Shown: piece by piece, positions 10,567-22,110 of the stretch
Layout of the letters: the number at the start of each line of letters is the position of its first letter
Numbering within the stretch: the stretch's first letter is position 1
Assembly (NCBI GenBank): GCA_030295235.1
Contig: AP026137.1
Coordinates: 558,001 to 622,000 of the forward strand
DNA: 64,000 nucleotides
DNA from: Fistulifera solaris
Lineage: Eukaryota; Bacillariophyta; Bacillariophyceae; Naviculales; Stauroneidaceae
Reading direction: 5' to 3'
Notes under the pieces: model-generated
Seen by the model: the letters and a program-made list of their open reading frames with translations, nothing else
The model's database searches: none
Told to the model about the DNA's origin: nothing
Made by a program: the position numbers and the translations under genes

Positions 10567-13277
10567 ATGATGCAAACATATAATTCAAATGAAATGCCAA
10601 CAATACATAAAACACGTATCCCAACTTTTTTGTTTCTATTACTGCACATTGCCCGATGCTTTCCTAATGCAAAGATAGGCTGGAGTCCTTATCATTCCCG
10701 CACTACAAGGTCTCAGCTTTCGTTGGCCATCACCGCCGAAGAATTGGCGTCTCATTCGAACTTCACACTTCGTTATTCGCACAACTTCCGTCGTCATATT
10801 GTAGAGAAGAATGGAATCGTCGTTCGAAGTTACTTCTGGCTTGATCAAGCGCTCGAGGAGTATCCAAGGGCCACACTGCTGCCCGTGCATCCGATTGCCA
10901 TGATCGCGGGGACCTCCTTTAATGATAAACAAGCGTATCCTTTTCAATCAATAGCTTTGAATGTCACAGAAAATCGGCTTCAAATCATCGATTTATTATG
11001 TGAACGTCTAAAGTGGGGTTCTACTCAGGCAAATTCACTTTTGGATCGATGGTCAGGCTTTGATCTTTACCCAGCGGACTTACTACGTGAAAGGGTTGAG
11101 TTTTTCATGGCCCCTCTTCCCGAGGAAGAGTTGCTGTTAAAAGTCAATTATACGGAAAACATAGACTGGCCGGTACAGCTATCGCGACATGGTCGTGGGT
11201 GTGGCTTTTCACTGGCACAAGTCTCACATGCGCTGCAAGTGCTTCCACAATTCATTTTACGACTGCCACAAGTCCCTTCCGCCGCCCAGGCGATTGATCC
11301 TTCTCTCATAAAACTAAACGAACAAACACCTTCGCTTTCGGTCGAAATGATCGGAGATCGAATGGAAGCATGGTTGGCGGGAGCATCCGTTGCGGAAACG
11401 TTAGCATTGGGATATTTACAGTGGAAGGGTTGGACCTGGATGGAATTCAAATTGTTGCTGCATGCGTTTCCTTCAATTCTGCAGCCGGCACTGGAACCAA
11501 ACTGGGATATTAAAGGTCGTGTACGGAGTCAGTTGCGTCCGGAGGTACTTCATTATTTACAGGCGAGGTTACAATTACGGCCCTGGCATTTACAAGCCAT
11601 GCTTCGCACTCATTCAGCTTTGTCTACATATAAAATAAGTCTGATTCAGAGAAACATGGATTTTCTTCAAGGATCTCTGCAGCTTAAATCGGACCAGCTA
11701 CGACAGATACTTCTGGAAATGCCCAGCCTTCTGGGTGTATCAACAACCTCTTTGCAGAAGCGTCTCGACTTTTGGAGGTTCGAGGTCGGTCTCACCACGT
11801 CTCGGTTGAAGGCTTGCTCGCTCGAAAAAGCTTCACTTCTGCATTGCAGCGTGGATGGCAATTTGAGGCCAAAGCTTTCTTTCTTTCGAAACGATTTAAA
11901 TATAAGCGCAGAGAGCCTGATTGAGTTGACCATGTCACGACCAGTAATATGGGCCTATTCATTGGAGAAAAATCTTTTCCAACTGCTCAATCCTTGGTGC
12001 ATTATTGTGGGAATATGACTCTAAATGACTATGGACTTTTAGTGACGAAAGTACCACAAGTGTTGCGTAGCAGCTGGAAGACAAACTTGTCTATCAAACT
12101 CAAGTTCTTGAGAGAAACGCTTGCCCTGTCTGACCTTGAGCTTTGTGACTTAATCAAAGCTGTGCCCTGGGTGTTGATACAAAGCATGAACATTTTGGAG
12201 TTGAAAATGTCTATCTTTCGAGAGGAACTTGGGTCTGATGGGCTTTTGGCAGTAAAAAGAAACCCCTCACTTTTGCTTAGTTCTCCTGACGCCTTGCATA
12301 AACGGGTCCGTCGATGCCTGGAACACGCAACAAATGATGTGACGGTCTTTCATCTTTTAACGGGCTCAGATGAAGAGAAAGCATCGGTTCGTCGTAGACG
12401 TGTGTATTTGTTTAGAGGCGATTCTTCACAAATTGAAGCCGAATTTGCAGGGGTTCCAGACGCCGCCAAGTATGCAGGAATGAGCGAGTCTAGGATGTAT
12501 CGAGCTCTTCAGCTAGGTCTTCCTGTCCAGGGACGCCGCTTCGCTTATGCTAAACCAACTGAACAAAGTAGCAAAGCAAACGGCTCGCAGGTTGTTATGG
12601 AGCGCGAATTTGCGTCACTTTCTCTTCTCGCACGAGATGGTCCCCCGCTGGACCGTTTGTGTGTCAATGTGGCTGGCTACGCTTATCCACCCGGGTCGCG
12701 TATACGGGGTAGAAAACGATCCGGTGGAGTGGCTCTTCACGTCGCCGCATGGTCCATTAAAGATTGGCGCAAGTATTTTCATGTGTGGAAAGGACGGAAG
12801 TATAAACTTTTAGAAGATGAAAAGACGATGATATTGGGCTATCACTACATTCGGCCCAGCCGACCACGCTGTAGCCTGTTCGCGTGTCACGAGGCGCTAC
12901 GCATAGCTCGTCTTTGGCTTGCGGAGACGCGTTTAAAGTCAGCTGAAATTGAGATTCGGTCAGACTCTAGCTACGCCGTAGATCTATTGCAAAACACGAC
13001 ACGACTTCTTAAATGGGGCAAAATGGAAAGATTGGAAAAGTGCGACTTTTCGGATCTAGGCAATCCTAAAACTGTCTACGCGGCCAATCCTGATATCCTC
13101 TACATTGTCGCGCGATCTTATTATTTGCTGATCCGTCAAGAGAATATAGCAGACAACGAACGCGTGCAGGTTAAAGCGCATTTTAGTTTCTCACCTGCAA
13201 GCAGTAAACCTGGTGAAAACGCTAGGAGGGGCGCAAAAATAGCTGCTCAGTTAATATACGATGCAAGCAGGCCATGA
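10567..13277 (+). CDS. mTERF repeats + HTH + RNase H-like fusion protein
   Basis: About 903 residues after joining. The N-terminus is signal-like (FLFLLLHIARCF), suggesting organelle targeting; the ATG at 10594 gives a tighter signal than the one at 10567. From about residue 120 to 590 there are repeated mTERF-type helix pairs (for example LRQILLEMPSLLGVS, LCDLIKAVPWVLI, AVKRNPSLLLSS). A short helix-turn-helix follows near 627-665 (VPDAAKYAGMSESRMYRALQ). The last 200 residues look like an RNase H fold: HEALRIARLWLAE, IRSDSSYAVDLLQ and a terminal GENARRGAKIAA. The first and last catalytic Asp positions appear replaced. mTERF proteins regulate organelle RNA. One frame break sits in the T4 run at 11975-11978 (needs T5, giving NLFPTAQSLV). 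Confidence 0.75.
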
Positions 13278-13388
13278 TGGTACTTCACTTTGATTAAGCA
13301 CGATGTACACACTGAATCAAACAAAATCAAATAAGACTTTTGCTTACAAGTACAGAGACTGATGATATTATTTGCAATAGGTTTGATT

Positions 13389-14985
13389 CTAGAAAAGCGC
13401 AAAAATAGCAAAGGCGATTCCGGCGCCAACCATCGCCAACATGGGGCGGGCAGAGGAAACATAGTCTACACCAGCACTAGGATCCCAATAGATAATAGAC
13501 GCGCGATGAGCGGCATCTCCACCGACAAAAGAGTAGGCGATCGATTCCACCTGCTTGCCTTCCTGAGCACGTCGCTCAGCGCGTTCGACCAACGGTGAGG
13601 TCGCAACGACCTTGATTGTCTGTGAAGTCGTATTGACTGATCGCGAAGACATGATTTCTGTCTCATTCGTGGCTGTCGTTGTCGCATTTCTGGAGACATC
13701 AGCGGTCTGGTTGGTGCTGGTCCCTTTGGTTGTAGCTTCAGCGGTCTCCGCCCAAGAGTATTCACCAAAGGGTGTAAAGCTGGAAGTGTCGGCAACATCG
13801 TCAAAGGCAATAAAGACATCCTCGGCTTCCATTCTGGCGGCTTCCGATTCCATTCCTTTTCGGTACTTAACATCCACTTTACGCTCAGTTTCAACTGTAG
13901 AGAGTAAGGCGACGAAACTATCATCACTGGTCCAAGGAAAGTTTTTCAACTCAAAATCAATCTTCATCTTATTGGCACTGGCGCTTTCTCCCTTAGGGGC
14001 TTGATTGATGGTGAAGGTGAAAGTAATGTTTCCATCGGGGCTCGTGAGGCTAAACGAAGACGTTTCATTGTCGGAGGCGATATCGGAAATCACATTCCAG
14101 GTGTTGAGACTGATAGTCTGTAACACCACATCATTTTCCCAGTCATACGCCTCTCCTGTCGTTGAGTTTTTGCCCTTGGTGTATTCAATAATGCTGTCGT
14201 AGATGACTTCAAATTGAGTCTTGGTTTCTTGTTCCGCTTGCAACGCTCGTTGTCTCTCGGCGCCTTCTTCCGGCAAATCATCCGCTACTTCCGATGGGGA
14301 GGAGTCTCCGGGAGCTGGGCCCCTTCTTCCTCGGCTGGTGGCTCGGGAGTCTCTTCATCGGCGGGTGGTTCAGGAGTTTCTTCATCGGCTGGCGGCTCGG
14401 GAGTCTCTTCGCCGGTCGGAGGTTCGTCACCTTCTTCTTCCGGAGAGGGTTCTTCTCCTTCCTCATGTTCATGATCATGCTCTTCTCCCTCCTCGTGTTC
14501 ATGTTCTTTTCTTCATCTTCGACCTTGATTTTTTGTTCATACTTAATCTTCACCATCACACCCTTTTCCGAAGTTCCTACTACGTAATCAATTTCATCCT
14601 TCACTTTCGCGTTGGCGTCGTCGCTCTTGGCCTTGCACTTGAACGACACTTCGTTCGTTTCGCCTTCTTGTCCTACAAACGAGTGAGCGAGCGTTAGGTC
14701 CATCGGATATCAATTATTGTAGATGCATGAAGCGATGCACTCAGCCAGATTTCACTTACTTAGTTTGCAATCGCGTTTCTTCGGGGCAATCGGGGACTCT
14801 TTCTTGCCTCCTTTACTTTCCGGTTCATCCCCGGAAGGTTCTTCGGGGGTCTCCGCCGTTTCTTGCAAAAGTCGGTAATTCAACGGGGCGGTAACACCGC
14901 GAACGAGAGATCGGCTACGGACGGCGGCTTGAGCCGACGGAAGTACGCACAAAGATGCAATCAAATAGGCGGAAGCAATCTTCAT
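13389..14985 (-). CDS. Secreted acidic protein with GPI-like tail, tandem copy A
   Basis: About 503 residues, two exons, intron 14673-14759. Signal peptide MKIASAYLIASLCVLPSAQA, then an acidic/Pro-rich variable region that includes three to four EETPEPPAD repeats, then a conserved extracellular domain of about 280 residues (from AEQETKTQFEVIYDSIIEYTKG onward) and a hydrophobic C-terminal tail (MLAMVGAGIAFAIFALF) that resembles a GPI-anchor signal. It is a close paralogue of the gene at 15565-17244, which is unbroken. Relative to that copy, this one has frame breaks in the T4 run at 14517-14520 and the G4 run at 14296-14299; one extra base in each restores alignment. Family not recognised; probably a cell-surface or wall protein. 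Confidence 0.75.
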
Positions 14986-15564
14986 GGTTGGACTGAATTA
15001 TTCAAGGAGTAATAACAACGGTCGTTTTGTGAAGAAACAAGAATGTGTGAGAATGAAAGGTGCCGAAGACAACCACGAGATGCACGATCCACCGGTAGAC
15101 GTGGCGGGCGTGCAATGGTCCGTTGAATGGCCACGTCCGATAACAATCGAAGACCGGTATTCAGCTTTTCATAGTAACAAAAACTCCCTCCACCGCAAAA
15201 GGGAAAGGTGCGCGTCGAAACAGCAGTCGGAGTATCTTTCTCCACTATAAGTGAGTATAGTGAAATTTCAAAAAATGCTGTCAGCGACAACCGTGGTGTG
15301 GAAAACGAAATCCGAAGACCGAGGAAAAATTAATGGAAGAAACGTCATCGATCTTTCGAATGAAGTCACTGTTGTTCTTGCCGTCAATTGCAACAATGCG
15401 TGTATGTGGGATGAGATCAAAGTTAAGCAACACCTTACAGTCGCTGTGATGTGACGAGGTAACGCTAATGAGGCAAGGGCTACCCAAAGCTTTAAAAAAG
15501 ATCTACGGAGTATCTGTTAGAGTCTACTGGAGTCTATCGAGACAACAACTCTCGTTGATTCATT

Positions 15565-17244
15565 TTAGAATGCCGCGAGGAGAGCCAAAACCAGTCCTGC
15601 ACCTGCCATTGCCATAGACAAAGAACGAGCGGACGATTGATAGTCCACGCCCGCACTCGGATCCCAGTAAATGCGAGAAGCACGATGGGCCGCATTTCCA
15701 CCGACGAACGAATAGGCAATCGATTCCACCTGCTTGCCTTCCTGAACACGGCGATCGGCGCGCTCCACCAAAGGCGAGGTCGCCACAACCTTAATAGTCT
15801 GGGGAGTCGAAGCAGTGGAAGTAAGATTGGCCGAGCGCGACGACATGATTTCTGTCTCATTGGTCGATGACTCGATGGTTGTGTTGTTGGTAGAGTCATC
15901 CGTGTTTGTGGGATTGTTGCTGGCAGTCGCTTCTGCCGTCTCAGCCCAGGAATATTCTCCAAACGGTGTGAAACTGGACGTATCGACAACATCGGCAAAC
16001 GAAATGAAAATGTCCTTGGGTGCCATTCCTCCTTCGGTTTCAGCATCTTGCCCGTATTCGACATCGACCGTGCGCTCGGTTTCGACGGTGGAAAGCAATG
16101 CAACAAAACTCTCGTCGCTGGTCCAAGGAAAGTTCTTTAGCTCGAAATCAATTTTCATTTTGTTGGCAGTGATGCGCTGGCCATCAGCAGCTTGATTGAT
16201 CGTAAAAGTAAATGTCGTGGTATCGTCCGGGCTGGTAACACTAAACGTGGACGTTTGGCCATCCGTGGCAACCTCGGACATGACATTCCAAGTGTTGAGA
16301 GAAATGGTTTGAAGGACAACATCATTCTCCCAGTCATATGCTTCGCCCGTGGTAGACCCGGCTCCTTTCGTGTACTCGATGATGCTGTCGTAAACAACTT
16401 CAAATTCCGTCTCCGTTTCCTGCTCCGCTTGCAAAAGGCGCTCACCCTCGACACTCTCTTCATCGTTTGCTTCCTCCGATGGTGGGGGAGTTTCTGGGCC
16501 TTCCGCCATTTCTTCATCCGCAGTGGACTCATCAACATTCTCTTCGTCAGCCGGAGATTCGTTCATTTCCTCATCTTCGGGTTCAGCATCTGTATCTTCT
16601 TCTGCTTCATCTTCCTCGTCACCTTCCGCTTCCTCGTCGGCCCCTTCGACCTCAATTTCTTGTTCGTACTTGATTCGGACCATCAAGCCTCTATCAGACG
16701 TTTCAACTGTATAGTCGATTTCGTCTTTGACTTTGGCGTTGGCGTCATCGGACGTGGCTTTGCATTCAAAAGTCACCCCGCGCGCTTCGTTTCCTGTTAT
16801 GGCAGTCGATTAAGGTAGGCGGTCGCAAGCAACATGAAGTCGGTATATTGACACAAAGTGTAAGCACTTACTGGTTCGGCAGTCGCGTCTCTTTGGAGCA
16901 ATAGGAGACTCGTCGTCCTCTTCTTCTTCGTCGTCCTCGTCTGTTTCATCGTCTTCATCTTCCTCCTCTTCCATCTCAGGTTCCTCTTCCTCAGTTTCGA
17001 CGTCTTCCGCCGTGTCGGTTTCTTCCATCTCAGATCCTTCCGTTTCCGTTTCTTCCGTCTCCGCCGCTTCCACGCTGGGTTCTTCCGTTCCGGTTTCTTC
17101 CCCATCCGTAGTTTCCTCCAAGAGGCGATGATCGACACGGCCGGGAACGCCCCGCATTAGGGAACGACTGCGCACGCCGGCATGCGCCGACGGTAGAACA
17201 CAGAGAGAAGCAATAAAGAGACTGTAGGCTGAAGCAATCTTCAT
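15565..17244 (-). CDS. Secreted acidic protein with GPI-like tail, tandem copy B
   Basis: The reading frame is intact, 533 residues, with one intron at 16794-16871 at the same position and phase as in copy A (13389-14985). Signal peptide (LFIASLCVLPSAHA), a long Glu/Asp-rich region of about 80 residues, a motif KRRDCRTRN across the splice, a domain starting GVTFECKATSDDANAKVKDEIDY, a second Glu/Asp-rich linker, the conserved domain (FEVVYDSIIEYTKG...NFPWTSDESFVALLSTVETER...) and a hydrophobic C-terminus (SMAMAGAGLVLALLAAF). The pair is head-to-tail and about 580 bp apart. The acidic tracts could bind calcium or sit in the wall; that is speculation. Confidence 0.8.
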
Positions 17245-17734
17245 ATTGATTGATCGATTTTAGAGCGTTGTTCAATGAACTGAAATGAATTCTGTTTTGT
17301 GAGATGAAAAAATAAGTAAAAATGAAAATGGGTTGGATCGTGGATCTTTGGATCCCTTTTCAAACGATCGATGGAGGCTGACGTGCCAACACGTCCGTTG
17401 TAGTTTGAAAAGTAGTCGTGCAACTACTGGTTTTCTTCATCATCTCTCCAATACCACGTTTTGCTGTACGACAAAAACAGTGCAGACATTCGCTCAGGAC
17501 ATCGTCATTGGTCGTGTCAAAAACGCTTCGACACGTCCTCATCCACACAACACAACACTCGTCAAAGAAGTAGTGACGTGAAGTGAAGGAATATTTGTTT
17601 GTTTTAAGGTTGAGGTTATCATTTTTATATACCGTTAACCCTTGCCGGAAACTGTGATCCACGTAGCGATCGACCATGGACGCAAAGCAAAAAACCATTA
17701 TAATATTATTATGATAGCCTCCATCCATCATCAC

Positions 17735-17743
17735 TACCAGGTA
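17735..17743. promoter_or_regulatory. TACCWGGTA palindrome, copy 3
   Basis: TACCAGGTA lies about 95 bp upstream of the NTT transporter start, in the divergent region shared with tandem copy B of the secreted acidic protein. Confidence 0.4.
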
Positions 17744-17837
17744 CATCATTGGAAGCGAAGCTTTTTCAAATCGTAATACCGCGCCAAGCGATAAAAGAAC
17801 AGCATTTGAAATTTAGAAGGCGACACTGCAGTCTATC

Positions 17838-19533
17838 ATGGGAGCCGATTATCAAGAAGATGAACCGGAGTTTCTCCCTTTGGAGATCGATAGGACACTG
17901 CTCAATCCTTCACAGCGATCACGGTATAATACAGAGGATTCTCACACATCCGAATGGATACGAGCGTATTGGCTGGGTTTTGGTATGTTTTTGATTCTTG
18001 CCGCCTTTTGGTTACTCGACACATTGTAAGTCAGACGATGGTGAGCGGATGTATCATACACATCTTTCCGTCCTCTCACCCATTTTACAGAAAAGAGCCG
18101 ACGTTCGGGTCATTGGTAGCGGGAAACTTAGATCATCATCTTCCGATTGCCAAATTGGTGAGCGTTGCTGCCACGCTAGTTCTAGTTTGCTGTGTCGAGT
18201 ATCTGTCAAATCGACATGAACACGAAATGCGGCACAATCAGGCGCGAGAGACGTGGTCCACAATGAACGTGGCCACGGCCTCCGCAAACACCGATCGCTT
18301 GTCGTACCACAGTGAGATCACGGACGATCCACTCTCTTCACGGATATTCCTTTACGTATGCATACCCTATTGCATCATATTCGCCATTATGGCGTCCTTG
18401 TTGCAATTCAATCCGTTGGTGGCCTTGACCGATCCATCGAAAGATCTGAATTCGACCACGACGTATTGGAATGTGGTGGGTTATTGCTGGTTTGCTGCTG
18501 TAGAATCTTTCGGATCCATTGCCGTCGCCACGTTCTGGTCTTTTGCAACTCGAATTTGTCCTTGCACGATGCGGAACGATTTTACGGTATTATCATTGCC
18601 TTGGCGCAGCTGGGAGCCATCTTGGGCAGTACCATGGTGACGACTCGGATTTGGACGAGTATTACTCTGATTGTGCTCGCGTGTCTCATCATTGTCTTGC
18701 ACGTGATCGTGATGCGTGTGTACAGTCGACGCTATCCGAGTACCAGCGATGTGCCGCAAGAATCGACCGAAGACGACAACGATACCGACGAAGACAGCTT
18801 TTGGACGGGTATCTACCACATTGTCGGCAACAATTACGTTATTTTGATTATGGGTGCATCCTGTCTCTACGAAGTCTCCCTCACTTGTCTGGATTACCAA
18901 CTGAAGCTTCTGGGTTACAGTCGTTTCGAAGAGAGTGATCACAAAATGTCGTTCAAGCAATTCATGGGACACTACGGTCAATTGGTGAACATCTCAAGTC
19001 TATTTATTTCGTCCATCATCTTCCCTCGGTTCATACAGCGATTCGGATTACGGATAACGATCCGTTTGTTTCCGACCCTACTCTTGGTGATTAATGTCTT
19101 GACCTTTGGTGCGATACCAGGAAACCTGACCGTGCTCTTCTTGTCTATGTCACTTTTGAAAGCGATGACCTACAGTATGCACGATCCCGCCAAGGAAATT
19201 TTGTACATTCCTACTTCCAATTCGATCAAGTTAAAGTCAAAGTTTTGGATCGATGTGGTGGGAGCACGAGTCGCCAAAGCCATTGGTAGCACCATCAATA
19301 AAATGTCGGGAAGCGTGGATCGTAGTATCCGCGTGGCCAGTGCACCGAGTCTTCTCACGGCTGCTTTATTGTGGTGGGTCTGCTATCGCGTCGGAGAGCA
19401 ATTCGACGAACTTGTCGCGAGCGGCACTGTCGTTGGAGCGAAACGGCAGGAGCACATTTCACCGGATCGACGTCAGTTTCGTCCTGTTGACACGTACGAG
19501 GATGAAAAGGACGACGGCGCTCAATCGAGCTAG
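17838..19533 (+). CDS. Nucleotide transporter, NTT/Tlc ATP-ADP translocase family
   Basis: About 543 residues, two exons, intron 18026-18090. Roughly ten to twelve hydrophobic helices. Family-typical stretches include AERFYGIIIALAQLGAILGS, a gating-like GNNYVILIMGASCLYEVSLT, FPRFIQRFGLRITIRLFPT, and the signature KAMTYSMHDPAKEILYIPTS...KSKFWIDVVGARVAKAIGS. These carriers exchange or import nucleotides; diatoms have several, in plastid envelope and plasma membranes. No clear plastid presequence is seen, so the membrane is not assigned. The frame breaks at the T4 run 18541-18544; T5 gives TFWSFCNSNLSLHDAERFYG. The last 40 residues are hydrophilic. Confidence 0.85.
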
Positions 19534-19647
19534 AGAATAGAGCTTCAGAGATTCGAAAAACTTTCAACGCAATGTATTAAATAAAGTCTGCTATGGAGGT
19601 TAATGGACATGTCCAAACCGATGGAATGCACCTTGACTTTGGTGAAC

Positions 19648-20712
19648 TTAAAAGCAATTCTTGGACGGGTCACAGCAAGGGCAAAAATTCGCCTGGCAGT
19701 CGACACCAAAGTTTGTGAAAGGACCGTTGCACACTCCCTCTTCATCGCAAATGGGACAGAATTCTTCAGGCCACGCTCCTGTAAGCTGATTGCCTTGAAG
19801 GTACAATGTATCTATGTCATGCAGATCGTGAGTATTAGGCGCAGTAAGATCATGCTATGACTCAGACCAGCAGTACTTACAAAGATTGCCAGTGGCTAAA
19901 AAGTCCTGAGCAATGGGACCTGTCAACTGATTCTCTTGCAGGTATAGAATAGAAAGATTCGGCAACGAGGCAAATAGATCGGCGCGAATTGGCCCACTTA
20001 GCTCGTTCTTGTCGAGCCAGAGAATCTTGAGATCTTGGAGGAGCGTGAGAGCCGGCGATAACGTCCCCGTCAAGTTGTTATCCGAGAGATCGAGCTCCTG
20101 TACCTTGGCATCAACACTGACGGAGCATCCGACGCCTTCCCATTCACAAACATCTTCACTACTCATCCAATTTGTCGAACGCAACCAATCGGATCCACCG
20201 TTGGCGTAATATAGAGAGGCTAATGCGTACCGGACAAGTACCGCGTGCTCTGATGTAACAACTGAATCTTCGACAATCCACTTGGCCGCCAACGCAAAGG
20301 CATCGGCATCATTCACTTCATCGACCGACTCCGGTAGAGCCATTTCGGTAGTGAGGGTCGTGTTCTCGAGCGATTCTCGAATGAAATCGTATTTGTCCTT
20401 ACTCGAAGCAAAGACAGAGTTGCTTTCTTCATTATCCTTGTCGACAAGGATCAGAAATGCCACGACCGCCGCCACCAATATCATTACCGTCAGAGCAACC
20501 ACCACGATGACTTCTTTGCGGGACACTTCTTTACCCCATTTCTTTGCTCCTGAAGTGTTAATAGGCTTTTCTTTCGGTTCATTCGCATTCCTCGTCGCAG
20601 GCTTGCTGGGAGGAGGACTCGGCAAAGACTGTGGACTAAGGGTGAATACAAGATCGCGGTCCGGACGATAGTTTGTAATCGGGTTGCTGTCTCGCTTAGA
20701 CTCTGGTGCCAT
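19648..20712 (-). CDS. Single-pass LRR protein with Cys-rich C-terminus
   Basis: 331 residues, two exons, intron 19812-19880. The N-terminus is cytosolic and Pro/Ser/Lys-rich, then a transmembrane helix (VIVVVALTVMILVAAVVAFLILV) and an outer domain. That holds a plant-type LRR N-cap (LASLYYANGGSDWLRSTNWMSSEDVCEWEGVGC), three to four repeats (VQELDLSDNNLTG, LKILWLDKNELSG, LSILYLQENQLTG, LYTLYLQGNQLTG) and a Cys-rich end (CPICDEEGVCNG...CPCCDPSKNCF). The splice choice (T|AT) is supported because it makes the last repeat align residue for residue with the previous one. This type is abundant in diatoms; ligand unknown. Confidence 0.85.
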
Positions 20713-21549
20713 GATGGATGATTGAGACGGTTACAAAGACGACGACGAACGACGATGATGATTCTTCCCGCGACTGTTTTTTGTGAATGTCTTTCCGAAC
20801 GAGCTCGGTCTTTCAATGTCTCGCGAAGGGCATAAAAGCCGTTCTGCTCTGAATAATAATTGTTATGAAGTGTACTTCAAGCTAATCATAGAACTGAAAT
20901 GAGAAGGGCTTTCTATTCGTTCTTGCAGTTCGAAACACAGTTGATGTTACCAAACGCAACGCTTATTGCGGGTATAAGTAGGGATGGGGATGCGTCTACG
21001 AACAGATTGCAAGAAATGCCACTCTGACGTACTTAGAGAAACAACTTTATCATCAACAACTTTTACAATGGGCTTTTGAAAGAGAATTGTCCTCTCGATT
21101 CTTTGTGTCGACGGTTCTAGGAGACACGTCGGCGAAAAGTTAATGCGTTCAATACCAAGAATTAGGAAGACCGAAGAACTTTCCATTAAGCTACAAAACA
21201 GCGGTAGAATCATATCGGAATGCTATTTAATCGTCATGGAGTAGCTTTTACTTAAGAGACTTTCAAAGAGATGTGTAGAGACGCGTTTCAACTTTATCAA
21301 CAGCTATAAGCTATCCATAAACCAAACGGGACTGAAATCGCGTTGAGTCGTCTTCAGACAAAGCCAATAGAACTTTCTATAGTATAGTCAAAAAAGTGGC
21401 CGTTTTCGTTTTGCACGCATAGTGCAAAAATTTGCTAAACAGAATTTAAATTATGATTAGAATTTATTAACTAATGAATAAATTGTTTAGAAACGAGTAC
21501 ATACTGCTCGAGACGAAGTTTACGTAATGCTTGTCTTCCGTTTGTAGAA
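20713..21549. other. Intergenic region without a convincing gene
   Basis: This 837-bp stretch lies upstream of the LRR gene and downstream of the small Cys-rich protein gene. It is AT-rich towards 21430-21550. An 88-codon minus-strand frame (20947-21213) has no recognisable features. I see no repeats, RNA gene or motif of note. Confidence 0.4.
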
Positions 21550-21981
21550 TCAGAGACCGTAAAGATGCATCGTGACGCTGAGAACGGCCACGAGCGCCAG
21601 AACAAGCATCGATAGTCCAACCATTTCACCGGAGCTGGCATCATCGTCGTCAATACAAACCAAATCGCAGCCTTTCATCTCTTGCGCAAGACATTCAAAG
21701 TACTCCATGGTTTCTCTGGTGCACGTGCGTTGGCAGCAATAATGAACGACGCAGAACATTCCGTTCAACACACCGCACACCAGATCTTCCGTGTCGAGTT
21801 CCGCAACGGAGACAGCTCCTTCGGTGGGGCAACCTTCTTCGCACAATGCCAAATGATTTTCGACGCACGCGTGATATTTGTCGGCTTCGTCGGTACATGC
21901 AGGACGTTGTTCCGCGCTGAGAATCATCGCGGTTTGCGAGGCGATCACGAGCGCGGCGAGTAAGACTTTGAAGAGATGCAT
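21550..21981 (-). CDS. Small secreted Cys-rich protein with C-terminal membrane tail
   Basis: 143 residues, single exon. Signal peptide MHLFKVLLAALVIASQTAMILSA, then an outer domain of about 85 residues with about twelve cysteines, several in C-x3-C, CC and C-x2-3-C spacing (HACVENHLALCEEGCP, HYCCQRTC, CLAQEMKGCDLVC), then an acidic patch and a C-terminal hydrophobic segment (MVGLSMLVLALVAVLSVTMHLYGL) that is either a helix anchor or a GPI signal. The cysteine pattern suggests a disulfide-rich surface protein. Family not recognised. Confidence 0.7.
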   Translation of the reverse strand: MHLFKVLLAALVIASQTAMILSAEQRPACTDEADKYHACVENHLALCEEGCPTEGAVSVAELDTEDLVCGVLNGMFCVVHYCCQRTCTRETMEYFECLAQEMKGCDLVCIDDDDASSGEMVGLSMLVLALVAVLSVTMHLYGL

Positions 21982-22110
21982 GTCGAGGAGTTAACGGAGT
22001 GAATTGTGTTATAAATTTGTGGCCGCTTGCAAAATAATGAGAAAACCGGAAGCGTCATCGCTCGACATTATTCTCTCAAGAAACCGGTTTTACAGTCGTG
22101 CCGTTTCCGC

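Noticed and set aside
12640-13277. RNase H-like domain as a remnant of a retroelement
   Set aside because: It continues in frame from the mTERF and HTH parts after one homopolymer correction, and no reverse transcriptase, integrase or terminal repeats are nearby.
20947-21213. 88-codon minus-strand open frame in an intergenic region
   Set aside because: No signal peptide, domain or conserved pattern, and AT-rich surroundings; likely chance.
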